DNA of 19,121 nt from DASPXY01 sp038227745 (GCA_038227745.1 JBBRPS010000081.1:1-19121), one strand, 5' to 3'. Positions 6,709 to 15,090 are shown, counted from the first letter of the stretch. Notes: generated from the sequence alone by a model not told the origin. Numbers and translations are program-made.

Positions 6709-9216
6709 TCAGTCCACCAGGAGCTTGTCGAGGTAGGCGCCGACCCGGTCCGCCCACATTCGGCCGTGGGCGCGCAGGCCGCGGGCGCTGAAGTGGATGC
6801 CGCGGCCGCCCTCGTCGCGGTTGTCCCCCGTCAGCGTGTCCGTGTCCGGGCCTTCCAGCGCCACCCCCGTGTCCCACAGCCGCTTCTGCGCCGCCCGCGT
6901 CGTCGGAAAGGTCGCTTGCTGCGGATTGTGGTACGACACCCGCGCCACCATCCACGGGAACTTCCAGCCCGCCTCGCGGTTCGACTCCTGAATGACTTCC
7001 GTCAGCCTGCGGACGTACTCGTCGGCAGACATGCCCACGTCGGACTCGCCCTGGTGCCACTGCACCGCCCGGAACCCGCCGGGGCCGAGTTGCCGGATGC
7101 GCGTCATCATCCAGCCGAACAACTCGCCGCCCGGCTCCCACTGCTTGACGCCCGTGCCGGAGTGGCCGACCGACGCCACGCCGACGGGCACATGATACTT
7201 CGCGTACAGCGCATCGCCGAACGCCGGGAAGTAACTGCCCCCAGTGGTGTGGTCGTGGACCCCCGGCTGCGGGTCATCGCCCAACCGCCAGCGCCGGCCG
7301 TCGAACGTCGCCACCATGCCCGACTCCTGCTTGAGCTTCTCCAGGCCGCAGTTGGTGGAGTTGGACTGGCCGGCGCCGACGAACACCTCGCCGACGCCGA
7401 CGTGCTCGACCACCGCCTCGGCGACCGGCTTCTCGCCCTTGAGGGCGCGCAGTTCCACCTTGTACCAGCCGCCCGCGGGGGCCGGCAAGGTGTGGTCGAA
7501 GGCCCGCGTGCCCTTGCCCAGCGGCACGGGCTGCCAGCCGGGCGGGAGCGCGCCTTCCAGCGGCTTGCCGATCAGGCGCACCTCGACGCGGTCGCATTCC
7601 GGCCGAACGTGGCCGCGCAGGAGGATCTGCCCCTGGAGGCGCGAGCGGCGCTGGAAGACCTGGTAATCCTGCGGCGACTGCACCACCACGCTGGCGCGCA
7701 CGACGGGCTTGCCGGTCAGCGCGGCCACCTCTTTGGCCTCCGCGTCGGTGGCGAGGCCGGCGCTCAGGACGACCCGCCGCGTTTCCTTCGGCGCCAGACT
7801 CGCTTCCCAGACCTGGAGCTTCTCGGCCGACCAAGATCCCCAGACGCGCAAGTCGCCGGTGATCTTCAGCCTGGCCCCGTTCGCGAACCAGGTCGTCGTC
7901 TGCCACTTCCTCTCGGCCGGCCCTGGCTTCTGCGACAGCGGCACCTTCGCCCACTCTCCTGCGCCGTCCACGACCGCGTTCACCGCCGGGTCGAAAACGA
8001 TGAAGAGCGCCAGAGCCTTATCCGTTGCATTCGTCGCGTTCACCGTCACGTTGTCGGGGCCGAACTCGTAGCGCACAGACGCCCGCGCGCCCTTCGCCGC
8101 GATGACGCCCGGCGAAGGCCGGGTGACATTGCCCAATTTGACGAGGGCCTTGCCGTCATGGAAGTAGACGCCGCGCGAAGTGTCAACGTTAGAACAGAGG
8201 AACTCGACGCCCTCCACGGAGAGACTCGTCAGGCACCCGTCGGCCTCGACGACCGCCTCGAAGGCGAGCTTCTTGATTTGGATGGCCCCGCCGCTATCCG
8301 GCGGCGGGCCGACGCGCGCGAGCTCGGCGTCGGACGCGGTCCCAACCGTGAGCAGCACCTCGCGCGTCTCGAAGCTCGCCAGGGTCGCTTCCCAGACCTG
8401 GCATCCCTCCTTGGGCGAGGGCCACGGCCCCCAGATGCGATTGCCGCCGGTGATCGTCAGCTTCGCGCGGCCGGCGAACCAGGAGGTGATGGGCCACGGC
8501 TTCGCGGCCGGCGTCCGGGCGACCTCGCCCCGCTCGTTCATCACCCCGGTGACCGTGCGGTCGAACACGAGGTAGAAGGGGACCTTGTAATCGGTTGCGT
8601 TGGTCAGTTTGAGGGAGAGGGAATCCGGGCCGAACTCGTAGACGATGGTGAAGCGGTCGCCGGTCGCCTTGAGGACGTTCCCGCCCAACTGCTCCAACGT
8701 GGGCAGCGAAACCACCCGCGCCGGCTTCTCGTGGCTGTAGTAGAAGAAACCGCCGCGCGACACATTGTCGCCGAACTTCTGGCCGGATTTGAGGAATTCG
8801 ACGCCGCCGACGCGCAGGCTGGTGAGGTTACCGTCGGCCCCGACGAGGGCCTCGTACTTCGGGGTGCGCACGCGGCGGCCGTCCTTCTCCACGGCGATGG
8901 AGACCCCCTGGACCGCAGGGACCGGCGGTTTGACCGAGGGCTTCACCTCCGCCTTCGGTTCCGGAACAACCGCACCTTTCGACTCCGGCACACGCGCCGT
9001 CCGGCGGTCGGGGGACGAAGGGATTCCGTCACCACCCGACAGGGTCCACCAAGTGCCGGCGCTTGTCGCGGCGGCCAAGGCCATCACGGCAGCAATCAGC
9101 CAGACCGTCCGAAAGCGCGCGACCGGACGGGTCGGAAACCTCTCGGGCGGCCTGGGCACTTCTACCGGGTCGGCGGGTTGGCCGTTGTCCTCCTCGACAT
9201 TAGCACCGATTCCGGA
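6709..9216. repeat. 2.5-kb direct repeat, copy 1 (ectodomain of kinase A)
   Basis: This stretch aligns co-linearly with 10225-12726. The alignment begins at GIGANVEEDNGQP (paralogue A) against GIGAEKDNGQP (paralogue B) and runs through the membrane segment to both stop codons. Long identical runs exist at DNA level, and the last 230 residues of the proteins differ at 18 positions by hand count. Kinase-coding DNA to the right of 9216 does not align. Confidence 0.85.
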
Positions 9217-10182
9217 GGAGACGGTGACCACTCCTTCTGACGGAGGGTTCCGCCCCCGACCAGGAAGACCCGGCGAGGCGGGGCCGGTGGCCAGGGCTTC
9301 GACGAACGCGGTACAGCTGGGCCAGCGCTCCTGAGGCAGCTTGGCCAGAGCCCGAACGACCAGCACCTGCTCCTCTGCCGGCAGCATTTGCAGGTCAGGC
9401 GCGTTCATCAGGTGGCCCGCCAGCAGCGCCGCCAGGTTCCCCTCGAACGGTAGACGATTGCCGCGCAGATGACAGTAGGTCACCGCCAGGCTGTACTGGT
9501 CCGACCAGCGGCTGACCCGTTCGTTGAACAACTCCGGGGCCGCGTAGGCCGGCGTCATTGCCGAGCTGGCGGTGGCCATCGTCTTGTCGAGGAACTTGGC
9601 GAGGCCGAAGTCGGCCACCTTGACGCCGCCGCCCACGAGGAGCAGGTTGGCGGGCTTGACGTCCCGGTGCTGCACCCCCTGACCATTGAGGTAATCCAGC
9701 GCCGCCGCCGCTTGCCTCATGTACTGCAACAATTCCGCCCGCGGGATCCCCGGGTGGCCCTGGGCGACTGCCTCGGTGAGGCGGTCGAGGAGCGTGCCGT
9801 CGGCTAACTCCATCGCGACGACGAGATAGCCGCCCTCACCCCAAACGCCGTGCAGCGCAAGGAGATTCGGGTGCCGTAGCCCCTGCAGCAGTTTCAGGGC
9901 ACGCTTCTCCGCGTCGGCGGCCTTGTCCGCCAGGCGGATGAACTTCATGGCCACGAGGACGCCGCCTGGGCCAGCCGCCTCCCACACCTCGCCAAATGCG
10001 CCCCGGCCGAGTTGGCGAAGCAGCGTGTAATTGGGAATGGGCTTCGCCCCGGCGCTGAGGGTCAACGGCTGGCCGCCCGCCCCGGCTCCGACCGTGCGGG
10101 GCAGGTCAGGAGAGTTCTGGCCGCCCGGGTGAGCGGCGATAGGGATGGGGTCGGAGGCCGGCGAGGGCGGGTTGGACGGCAT
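6709..10182 (-). CDS. Membrane Ser/Thr kinase fused to extracytoplasmic SASA (sialate-O-acetylesterase-like) domain, paralogue A
   Basis: A 1157-residue protein; ATG 10182 follows GGAGG by 9 bases. The kinase spans residues 52-297: glycine loop GRGAFGEVW (59-67), lysine K80, HRDVKPANL (172-180, catalytic D174), DFG (191-193) and APE (215-217), all intact. One membrane segment lies at about 359-380. Outside the membrane two tandem beta-rich repeats (about 440-617 and 640-815) are followed by an Ig-like stretch (828-927) and a SASA domain (928-1157). The SASA domain has GQSN (nucleophile S940), HQGESD (1043-1048) and GIHFS (H1130). The Asp normally three residues before the catalytic His is Arg here. 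It is the second gene of a pair, 42 bp after paralogue B, and is probably co-transcribed with it. It likely senses or de-esterifies surface glycans and signals inward; that role is inference. Confidence 0.9.
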   Translation of the reverse strand: MPSNPPSPASDPIPIAAHPGGQNSPDLPRTVGAGAGGQPLTLSAGAKPIPNYTLLRQLGRGAFGEVWEAAGPGGVLVAMKFIRLADKAADAEKRALKLLQGLRHPNLLALHGVWGEGGYLVVAMELADGTLLDRLTEAVAQGHPGIPRAELLQYMRQAAAALDYLNGQGVQHRDVKPANLLLVGGGVKVADFGLAKFLDKTMATASSAMTPAYAAPELFNERVSRWSDQYSLAVTYCHLRGNRLPFEGNLAALLAGHLMNAPDLQMLPAEEQVLVVRALAKLPQERWPSCTAFVEALATGPASPGLPGRGRNPPSEGVVTVSSGIGANVEEDNGQPADPVEVPRPPERFPTRPVARFRTVWLIAAVMALAAATSAGTWWTLSGGDGIPSSPDRRTARVPESKGAVVPEPKAEVKPSVKPPVPAVQGVSIAVEKDGRRVRTPKYEALVGADGNLTSLRVGGVEFLKSGQKFGDNVSRGGFFYYSHEKPARVVSLPTLEQLGGNVLKATGDRFTIVYEFGPDSLSLKLTNATDYKVPFYLVFDRTVTGVMNERGEVARTPAAKPWPITSWFAGRAKLTITGGNRIWGPWPSPKEGCQVWEATLASFETREVLLTVGTASDAELARVGPPPDSGGAIQIKKLAFEAVVEADGCLTSLSVEGVEFLCSNVDTSRGVYFHDGKALVKLGNVTRPSPGVIAAKGARASVRYEFGPDNVTVNATNATDKALALFIVFDPAVNAVVDGAGEWAKVPLSQKPGPAERKWQTTTWFANGARLKITGDLRVWGSWSAEKLQVWEASLAPKETRRVVLSAGLATDAEAKEVAALTGKPVVRASVVVQSPQDYQVFQRRSRLQGQILLRGHVRPECDRVEVRLIGKPLEGALPPGWQPVPLGKGTRAFDHTLPAPAGGWYKVELRALKGEKPVAEAVVEHVGVGEVFVGAGQSNSTNCGLEKLKQESGMVATFDGRRWRLGDDPQPGVHDHTTGGSYFPAFGDALYAKYHVPVGVASVGHSGTGVKQWEPGGELFGWMMTRIRQLGPGGFRAVQWHQGESDVGMSADEYVRRLTEVIQESNREAGWKFPWMVARVSYHNPQQATFPTTRAAQKRLWDTGVALEGPDTDTLTGDNRDEGGRGIHFSARGLRAHGRMWADRVGAYLDKLLVD

Positions 10183-10224
10183 AGGCTCAAGCCTCCGGTT
10201 TCAGGAATCCACGACGCGCCCCGA

Positions 10225-12726
10225 TCAGTCCATCAGAACCTTGTCGAGGTAGGCGCCGACCTTGTCGGCCCACATGCGGCCGTGGGCGCGCAGGCCGCGG
10301 GCGCTGAAGTGGATGCCGCGGCCGCCCTGGTCGCGATTGTCCCCCGTCAGCGTGTCCGTGTCCGGTCCCTCCAGCGCCACCCCCATGTCCCACAACCGCT
10401 TCTGCGCCTCCCGCGTGGTCGGGAACGTCGAGTGCTGTGGGTTGTGGTACGACACGCGCGCCACCATCCACGGGAACTTCCAGCCCGCCTCCCGGTTCGA
10501 CTCCTGAATCACCTCCGTCAGGCGCCGGGCATACTCGTCTGCGGACATGCCCACGTCGGATTCGCCCTGATGCCACTGCACTGCCCGGAAGCCGTTCGGC
10601 CCCAGCTGCCGGATACGCGTCATCAGCCAGCCGAACAGCTCGCCGCCCGGCTCCCACTGCTTGACGCTCGTGCCGGAGTGGCCGACCGACGCCACGCCGA
10701 TGGGCACATGATACTTCGCGTACAGCGCGTCGCCGAAGGCCGGGAAGTAACTGCCCCCGCTGCTGTGGTCGTGGACGCCCGGCTGCGGATCGTCGCCCGG
10801 CCGCCAGCGCCGGCCATCGAACGTCGCCACCATACCCGATTCCTGTTTGAGCCTCTCCGGACCGCAATTGGTGGAGTTGGACTGGCCGGCACCGACGAAC
10901 ACCTCGCCGACGCCGACGTGTTCGACGACCGTCTCGGCGACGACCTTCTCGCCCTTGAGGGCGCGCAGCTCCACCTTGTACCAGCCGCCCGCAGGCACCG
11001 GCAGAGAGTGTTCAAAGTCCCGCGTGCCCTTGCCCAGCGGCACCGGCAGCCAGCCGGACGGGAGCGCCCCTGCCAGCGGCCTGCCGGTCAGGCGCACTTC
11101 GAGGCGGTCGCAGTCCGGTCGGACCTGGCCGCGCAGGACGATCTGCCCCTGGAAGCGCGAGCGGCGCTGGAAGACCTGGTAATCCTTCGGCGATCGCACC
11201 AGCAGGCCGGTCCGCACGACGGGCTTGCCGGTCACCGCGGCCACCTGTTTCGCCTCGGCATCGGTGGCGAGGCCGGCGCTCAGGACGACCCGCCGCGTCT
11301 CCTTCGGCGCCAGGCTTGCTTCCCAGACCTGGAGCTTCTCGGCCAACCACGGTCCCCAGAGACGGGAGCCGCCCGTGATCTTCAGCCTGGCGCCGCCCGC
11401 GAACCAAGTCGTTGTCTCCCACTTCTTCTCCGCCGGGCCTTGCTTCAGCACCAGCGGAGCTTTCGCCCACGCCCCCGCGCCGTCCACGACCGCGTTCACC
11501 GCCGGGTCGAAGACGATGAAGAACGCCAGGCCCTTGTCCGTCGTATTCGTCGCGTTCACCGTCACGTTGTCGGGGCCGAACTCGTAGCGCACCGACGCCC
11601 GCTCCCCCTTCGCCACGATGACGTCCGGCGATGGCCTACGGACGTTGCCCAGTTTGACGACGCCCTTGCCGTCGTGAAAGTAGACGCCCCGGGGAATGTC
11701 CACGCCGGAGCGGAGGAACTCGACTCCCTCCACGGACAGGCTCGTCAGGCAGCCGTCGGCCTCGACGACCGCCTCGTAGGCGGGCTTCTTGATCTGGATG
11801 GCCCCGCCGTTGTCCGGCGGCGGCCCGACGCGGGCGAATTCGGCGTCGGTCGCAGTCCCAACCGTGAGCAGCACCTCGCGCGTCTCGTAGGTCGCCAGGC
11901 TCGCCTCCCAGACCTGGTATCCCTCCTTGAGCGAGGGCCACGGCCCCCAGATGCGATTGCCGCCGGTGACCGTCAGCTTCACGCGGCCGGCGAACCAGGA
12001 GGTGATGGGCCACGGCTTGACGACCGGCGTCCGGGCGGCCTCGCCCCGCTCGTTTATCACGCCGGTCACCTTGCGGTCGAAGACGAGGTAGAAAGGAACC
12101 TGGAAGTCGGTCGCGTTGGTGAGTTTGAGCGTGAGGGAATTGAGACCGAATTCGTAGACGATGGTAAAGCGGTCGCCGGTCGCCTTGAGGACGCTCCCGC
12201 CCAACTGCTCCAGCGTGGGCAGCGAAACCACCCGCGCCGGCTTCTCGTGCGTGTAGTGGAAGTAGCCGCCGCGCGATACGTTGCCGCCAAACTTCAGGCC
12301 GGACTTGAGGAACTCGACGCCGCCGACGCGCAGGCTGGTGAGGTTGCCGTCGGCTCCGACAAGGGCCTCGTATTTCGGCGTGCGGACGCGGCGGCCATCC
12401 TTCTCCACGACGATCGAGACGCCCTGGACGGGAGGGGCGGGCGGCTTGACTACCGGCTTGCTCTCTGGCTTGCTCTCCGGGCCGGGGCGAGCTTTCGGTG
12501 CCGGCACACGGGCGGTCTGGCGGTCTGGGGTCGAAGGAGTCCCGTGGCCGCCCGTCAGCGCCCACCAGGTGCCGACGCTCGCCACGGCGAGGACCGCGAC
12601 CCCGGCGGCGACCAGCCAGACGGTCCGGGAGAAACGGGTGGGGCGGGCCGCCGACTTCTCGGGCCGCGGAGGTGCGTCCGCCGCCTCGGGCGGTTGGCCG
12701 TTGTCCTTTTCCGCGCCTATCCCGGT
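10225..12726. repeat. 2.5-kb direct repeat, copy 2 (ectodomain of kinase B)
   Basis: The partner of 6709-9216, in the same orientation and offset about 3.51 kb. The boundary lies in the juxtamembrane segment at about residue 433 of paralogue B. Upstream of it the kinase domains are unrelated beyond the general kinase fold. The arrangement allows recombination or gene conversion between the two ectodomains. Confidence 0.85.
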
Positions 12727-14022
12727 CCCGGATGGCGTGGACGGGGCTGCCTCCGTTCCCCGGATGGAGGTCTCCGCCGAGGGCACCGGCAGCGGGACGA
12801 CCGTCGGCGCCCCCGACCGGACGGCCGCCTGCGTGGAGGAGGCGCCCGTCACAGCCCAGGCCTTCCTCGGCCCCGGCGAGGGTGGGCGCACCTTGCCGGG
12901 AGTGGACGGCCCCGCCTGCCCCTCCGGCGCGCTGGGCCGCCTCGCCGCCGGGCTGAGCTGGGGCATCTCCTCCGCGGGCGGGGGCGGGATGTCCTCCTGC
13001 GTCCAGGGCTTCAGGGCCTCGCACACCTCGGCCGGGAGCTGGAAGCGCTGCGACGCCTCCTTGGCCAGCATCTTCTCTTCGATAATCGCCGCCAGCCCCT
13101 CGGGCACCTCGGGCCGCAGCGAGCGGATCGGCTTGGGCTGCCGCGTCTGCGCCCAGATCAGCTTCTGGGCCGCCCTGCCCTCGCCGAACAGCGTCTGCCC
13201 GGTGAGGCAGAAATAGAACGTGGCTCCCAAACTGTAGATGTCGGCGCGGATATCGACGTCGCTGCTCAGCGCCTGTTCCGGAGCGAGATAGTCGCTGGTG
13301 CCCAGGACCGTCTCGTCGTAGCGCTTGCTGAGGTTGTCGTCGTCGTGGAAGAAGCGGGCCAGGCCCATGTCGAGGAGCTTCACCGTGCCGGCGCGGTCGA
13401 TGAGCAGGTTGGCGGGCTTGATGTCGCGGTGGACCAGTCCGGCCTCGTGGGCATGCTGCAGGCCCCAGGCCGCCTGGCTGAGGTAGTGGGCGGCCCGCTG
13501 TACGTCCAGCGGCCCGGACTTCGCGATGATCTCCTGCAGGCTGCTGCCGTCCACGTACTCCATGACGAGGAAGTGCAGCTTGTCGTCCTGCACGATGTCG
13601 TGGGCGCGGACGATGTTGGGGTGGTCGAGGGCGGCGACGGCGCGGGCCTCGCGGTAGAAGCGCTCGAGGTAGGAGGAGTCCTTGGCCTTGTCGAGGGGGA
13701 GGACCTTGACGGCCACGCGGCGGCGCATGGCAATGTGCTCGCACAGGTAGACGCTGCCCATGCCGCCGGAGCCAACGTGCTCGAGGAGTTTGTACTTGCC
13801 GCCGAGGAGGAAGCCGCGCGACTTGCCCTGCAGGAGTTGGTTCGCCTGAAAGCGGGTCAGCAGACCGTCGCGCACCAGGAGGTCGGCGAGTCCCTTCGGC
13901 GACCCGGGCACGGCGGACGCGCCTCGCCGGGCCGCGAGGTACTCGTCCAGGCGTTTCTCGTCGATCAGGCCGCTCTTGCGGACCAGGCTGAGGAGTTCGT
14001 CGTTCGTTGCCGGCGCAGACAT
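10225..14022 (-). CDS. Membrane Ser/Thr kinase fused to extracytoplasmic SASA domain, paralogue B
   Basis: A 1265-residue protein; ATG 14022 follows GAGG by 7 bases. Residues 1-75 are the N-terminal module usual for planctomycete kinases (LLVRDGLLTRFQANQLLQGK, then RGFLLGGKYKLL). The kinase spans 77-340: GSGGMGSVY (84-92), K106, HRDIKPANL (198-206, D200), DMG instead of DFG (218-220) and APE (247-249). A long Pro/Ala-rich linker (345-465) leads to a membrane segment (467-489). Two tandem beta-rich repeats (about 549-727 and 747-923), an Ig-like stretch and a SASA domain follow, with GQSN (1046-1049), HQGESD (1151-1156) and GIHFS (H1238). From about residue 433 on it is co-linear with paralogue A, but its kinase is of a different subtype. 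It is the first gene of the pair, with a promoter-like sequence about 195 bp upstream. Confidence 0.92.
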   Translation of the reverse strand: MSAPATNDELLSLVRKSGLIDEKRLDEYLAARRGASAVPGSPKGLADLLVRDGLLTRFQANQLLQGKSRGFLLGGKYKLLEHVGSGGMGSVYLCEHIAMRRRVAVKVLPLDKAKDSSYLERFYREARAVAALDHPNIVRAHDIVQDDKLHFLVMEYVDGSSLQEIIAKSGPLDVQRAAHYLSQAAWGLQHAHEAGLVHRDIKPANLLIDRAGTVKLLDMGLARFFHDDDNLSKRYDETVLGTSDYLAPEQALSSDVDIRADIYSLGATFYFCLTGQTLFGEGRAAQKLIWAQTRQPKPIRSLRPEVPEGLAAIIEEKMLAKEASQRFQLPAEVCEALKPWTQEDIPPPPAEEMPQLSPAARRPSAPEGQAGPSTPGKVRPPSPGPRKAWAVTGASSTQAAVRSGAPTVVPLPVPSAETSIRGTEAAPSTPSGTGIGAEKDNGQPPEAADAPPRPEKSAARPTRFSRTVWLVAAGVAVLAVASVGTWWALTGGHGTPSTPDRQTARVPAPKARPGPESKPESKPVVKPPAPPVQGVSIVVEKDGRRVRTPKYEALVGADGNLTSLRVGGVEFLKSGLKFGGNVSRGGYFHYTHEKPARVVSLPTLEQLGGSVLKATGDRFTIVYEFGLNSLTLKLTNATDFQVPFYLVFDRKVTGVINERGEAARTPVVKPWPITSWFAGRVKLTVTGGNRIWGPWPSLKEGYQVWEASLATYETREVLLTVGTATDAEFARVGPPPDNGGAIQIKKPAYEAVVEADGCLTSLSVEGVEFLRSGVDIPRGVYFHDGKGVVKLGNVRRPSPDVIVAKGERASVRYEFGPDNVTVNATNTTDKGLAFFIVFDPAVNAVVDGAGAWAKAPLVLKQGPAEKKWETTTWFAGGARLKITGGSRLWGPWLAEKLQVWEASLAPKETRRVVLSAGLATDAEAKQVAAVTGKPVVRTGLLVRSPKDYQVFQRRSRFQGQIVLRGQVRPDCDRLEVRLTGRPLAGALPSGWLPVPLGKGTRDFEHSLPVPAGGWYKVELRALKGEKVVAETVVEHVGVGEVFVGAGQSNSTNCGPERLKQESGMVATFDGRRWRPGDDPQPGVHDHSSGGSYFPAFGDALYAKYHVPIGVASVGHSGTSVKQWEPGGELFGWLMTRIRQLGPNGFRAVQWHQGESDVGMSADEYARRLTEVIQESNREAGWKFPWMVARVSYHNPQHSTFPTTREAQKRLWDMGVALEGPDTDTLTGDNRDQGGRGIHFSARGLRAHGRMWADKVGAYLDKVLMD

Positions 14023-14215
14023 GGCCCACCCTCGGAAGCGCGAGAGACGGATGCGATCCCCGGATCAGGACTCCCCTTTGAGTCGGGACTGCGGGCCGAC
14101 GGGAAGAATTCGCGCGGACGAACGCCCGGGGACGGCAGGAGGCGGACACCGTCCGCCGGTCCCTCGGCAGTCCGCCGCTGTAGCCAGCAGCCCTGCGTGA
14201 AGAAGACTAGTAGTT

Positions 14216-14243
14216 AGTATACCACGCGAGGGGCGGCGGTCAC
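14216..14243 (-). promoter_or_regulatory. Candidate sigma-70-like promoter of the kinase operon
   Basis: On the minus strand TATACT (14221-14216) matches the -10 box at 5 of 6 positions. GTGACC (14243-14238) matches the -35 box at 4 of 6, with a 16-base spacer. It points toward kinase B and would give a leader of about 190 bases before ATG 14022. This short A+T-richer patch stands out in a GC-rich surrounding. Confidence 0.4.
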
Positions 14244-14435
14244 GCGAATTCCAGACCCTCGGCGCCAGCCTGACCACCGCCCACCCCTTGCTCGCCGTCA
14301 GCATAGAGAGGAGGCTTTCCTCCGCGACATCCTCGGCCCCCTCTCTTCCTTGTAGAATGGGGAGATGTTGACAGGGGGACGCATTCATGGGACTTCAACT
14401 CCGCCGCCACGCCGTTCGCCTCCGCGCGGGCCTGG

Positions 14436-14459
14436 TATTACCCCGGCGCCGGGGTAATA
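14436..14459. promoter_or_regulatory. Perfect 24-bp palindrome upstream of the OsmC gene
   Basis: Two 12-base arms, TATTACCCCGGC and its exact complement, meet with no spacer around a central GGCGCC. The site lies 76 bases before the OsmC start codon and inside its likely promoter/leader region. A loop-free perfect palindrome suits a dimeric repressor operator better than an intrinsic terminator, and no T-run follows. The binding factor is unknown. Confidence 0.5.
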
Positions 14460-14535
14460 GCCCCGTTGTTCTTCGCCTGGAGACAGTCTGTTCGCGAAGC
14501 TTCGCAGCGCGGCCCCTGGCCGCAAAGGAGCACCG

Positions 14536-15090
14536 ATGAACGCGGAGGAGTTGAAAGCGCTGCAGGCCCCCCTCAAGGCGCGCTACCGCGACAACCCCGC
14601 GTCGGCGCAGTTCACGCTGCGAGCGCGGGGGGAGTTGGGTTCGGTCGGTGTCACCTGCAAGATCGAGACGGGGCGGGTGCTGGTCGAGGCCGGCCTGCAC
14701 CCGGCGACGGGCGGCGACGGCGTGGCGGCCTGCTCCGGGGACATGCTGCTGGAGGCGCTCGTGGCCTGTGCCGGCGTCACGCTGCGGGCGGTGGCGACGG
14801 CCCTGGGCATCCCCGTCCGTGGCGGCACCGTGACCGCCGAGGGTGACCTCGACTTCCGTGGCACGCTCGCCGTCGCCAAGGAGGCGCCGGTCGGCTTCAA
14901 GAGCGTCCGCCTCCAATTCGACCTCGACACCGACGCCACCGCCGAGCAGCAGGGCACGCTCCTGAAGCTAACCGAGCGCTATTGCGTCATCTACCAGAGC
15001 CTGCAGAAGCCGCCCGCCCTCACGGCGACCCTCCGGGGCGGCGAGGCCTCGTGCCGGGTCCGGGGTGTTGATGGCGAACGGTCGACGTAA
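14536..15090 (+). CDS. OsmC/Ohr-family protein
   Basis: A 184-residue cytoplasmic protein; ATG 14536 follows AAAGGAG (14524-14530) by 5 bases. It has the OsmC layout: an N-terminal beta-sheet region, a long helix around CSGDMLLEALVACAG (66-80) and a second helix with ERYCVIYQSL (147-156). C78 and C150 occupy the positions of the two redox cysteines that reduce organic hydroperoxides in OsmC/Ohr proteins. A third cysteine, C66, lies near the first helix, and E73 sits on it. This suggests a thiol peroxidase role in detoxifying organic peroxides, though many OsmC-like proteins are uncharacterised and Ohr versus OsmC cannot be separated here. It is monocistronic, divergent from the kinase operon and convergent with the amidase operon. 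A palindrome just upstream may control it. Confidence 0.85.
   Translation: MNAEELKALQAPLKARYRDNPASAQFTLRARGELGSVGVTCKIETGRVLVEAGLHPATGGDGVAACSGDMLLEALVACAGVTLRAVATALGIPVRGGTVTAEGDLDFRGTLAVAKEAPVGFKSVRLQFDLDTDATAEQQGTLLKLTERYCVIYQSLQKPPALTATLRGGEASCRVRGVDGERST

Larger units (their letters stand above)
14023..14535. other. Intergenic region between divergent kinase operon and OsmC gene
   Basis: About 510 bases with no supportable gene. The minus-strand frame 14388-14065 translates into low-information sequence. The region holds a promoter-like pair for the kinase operon near 14216-14243, a small hairpin GGAGG-CTTT-CCTCC at 14310-14323, an isolated TTGACA at 14368-14373 without a matching -10, and a perfect palindrome at 14436-14459. 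Confidence 0.5.

Noticed and set aside
10012..14217. A 1401-codon plus-strand open frame opposite kinase B
   Set aside because: It is antisense to a gene with intact kinase and esterase motifs. The same kind of frame (6631-9240) lies opposite paralogue A because the DNA is repeated.
14368..14373. Perfect TTGACA as a -35 box for the OsmC gene
   Set aside because: No -10-like hexamer occurs 16-18 bases downstream, so the match is likely fortuitous.
14065..14388. A 107-codon minus-strand ORF upstream of kinase B
   Set aside because: No motif, and it overlaps the likely promoter and leader of the kinase operon.
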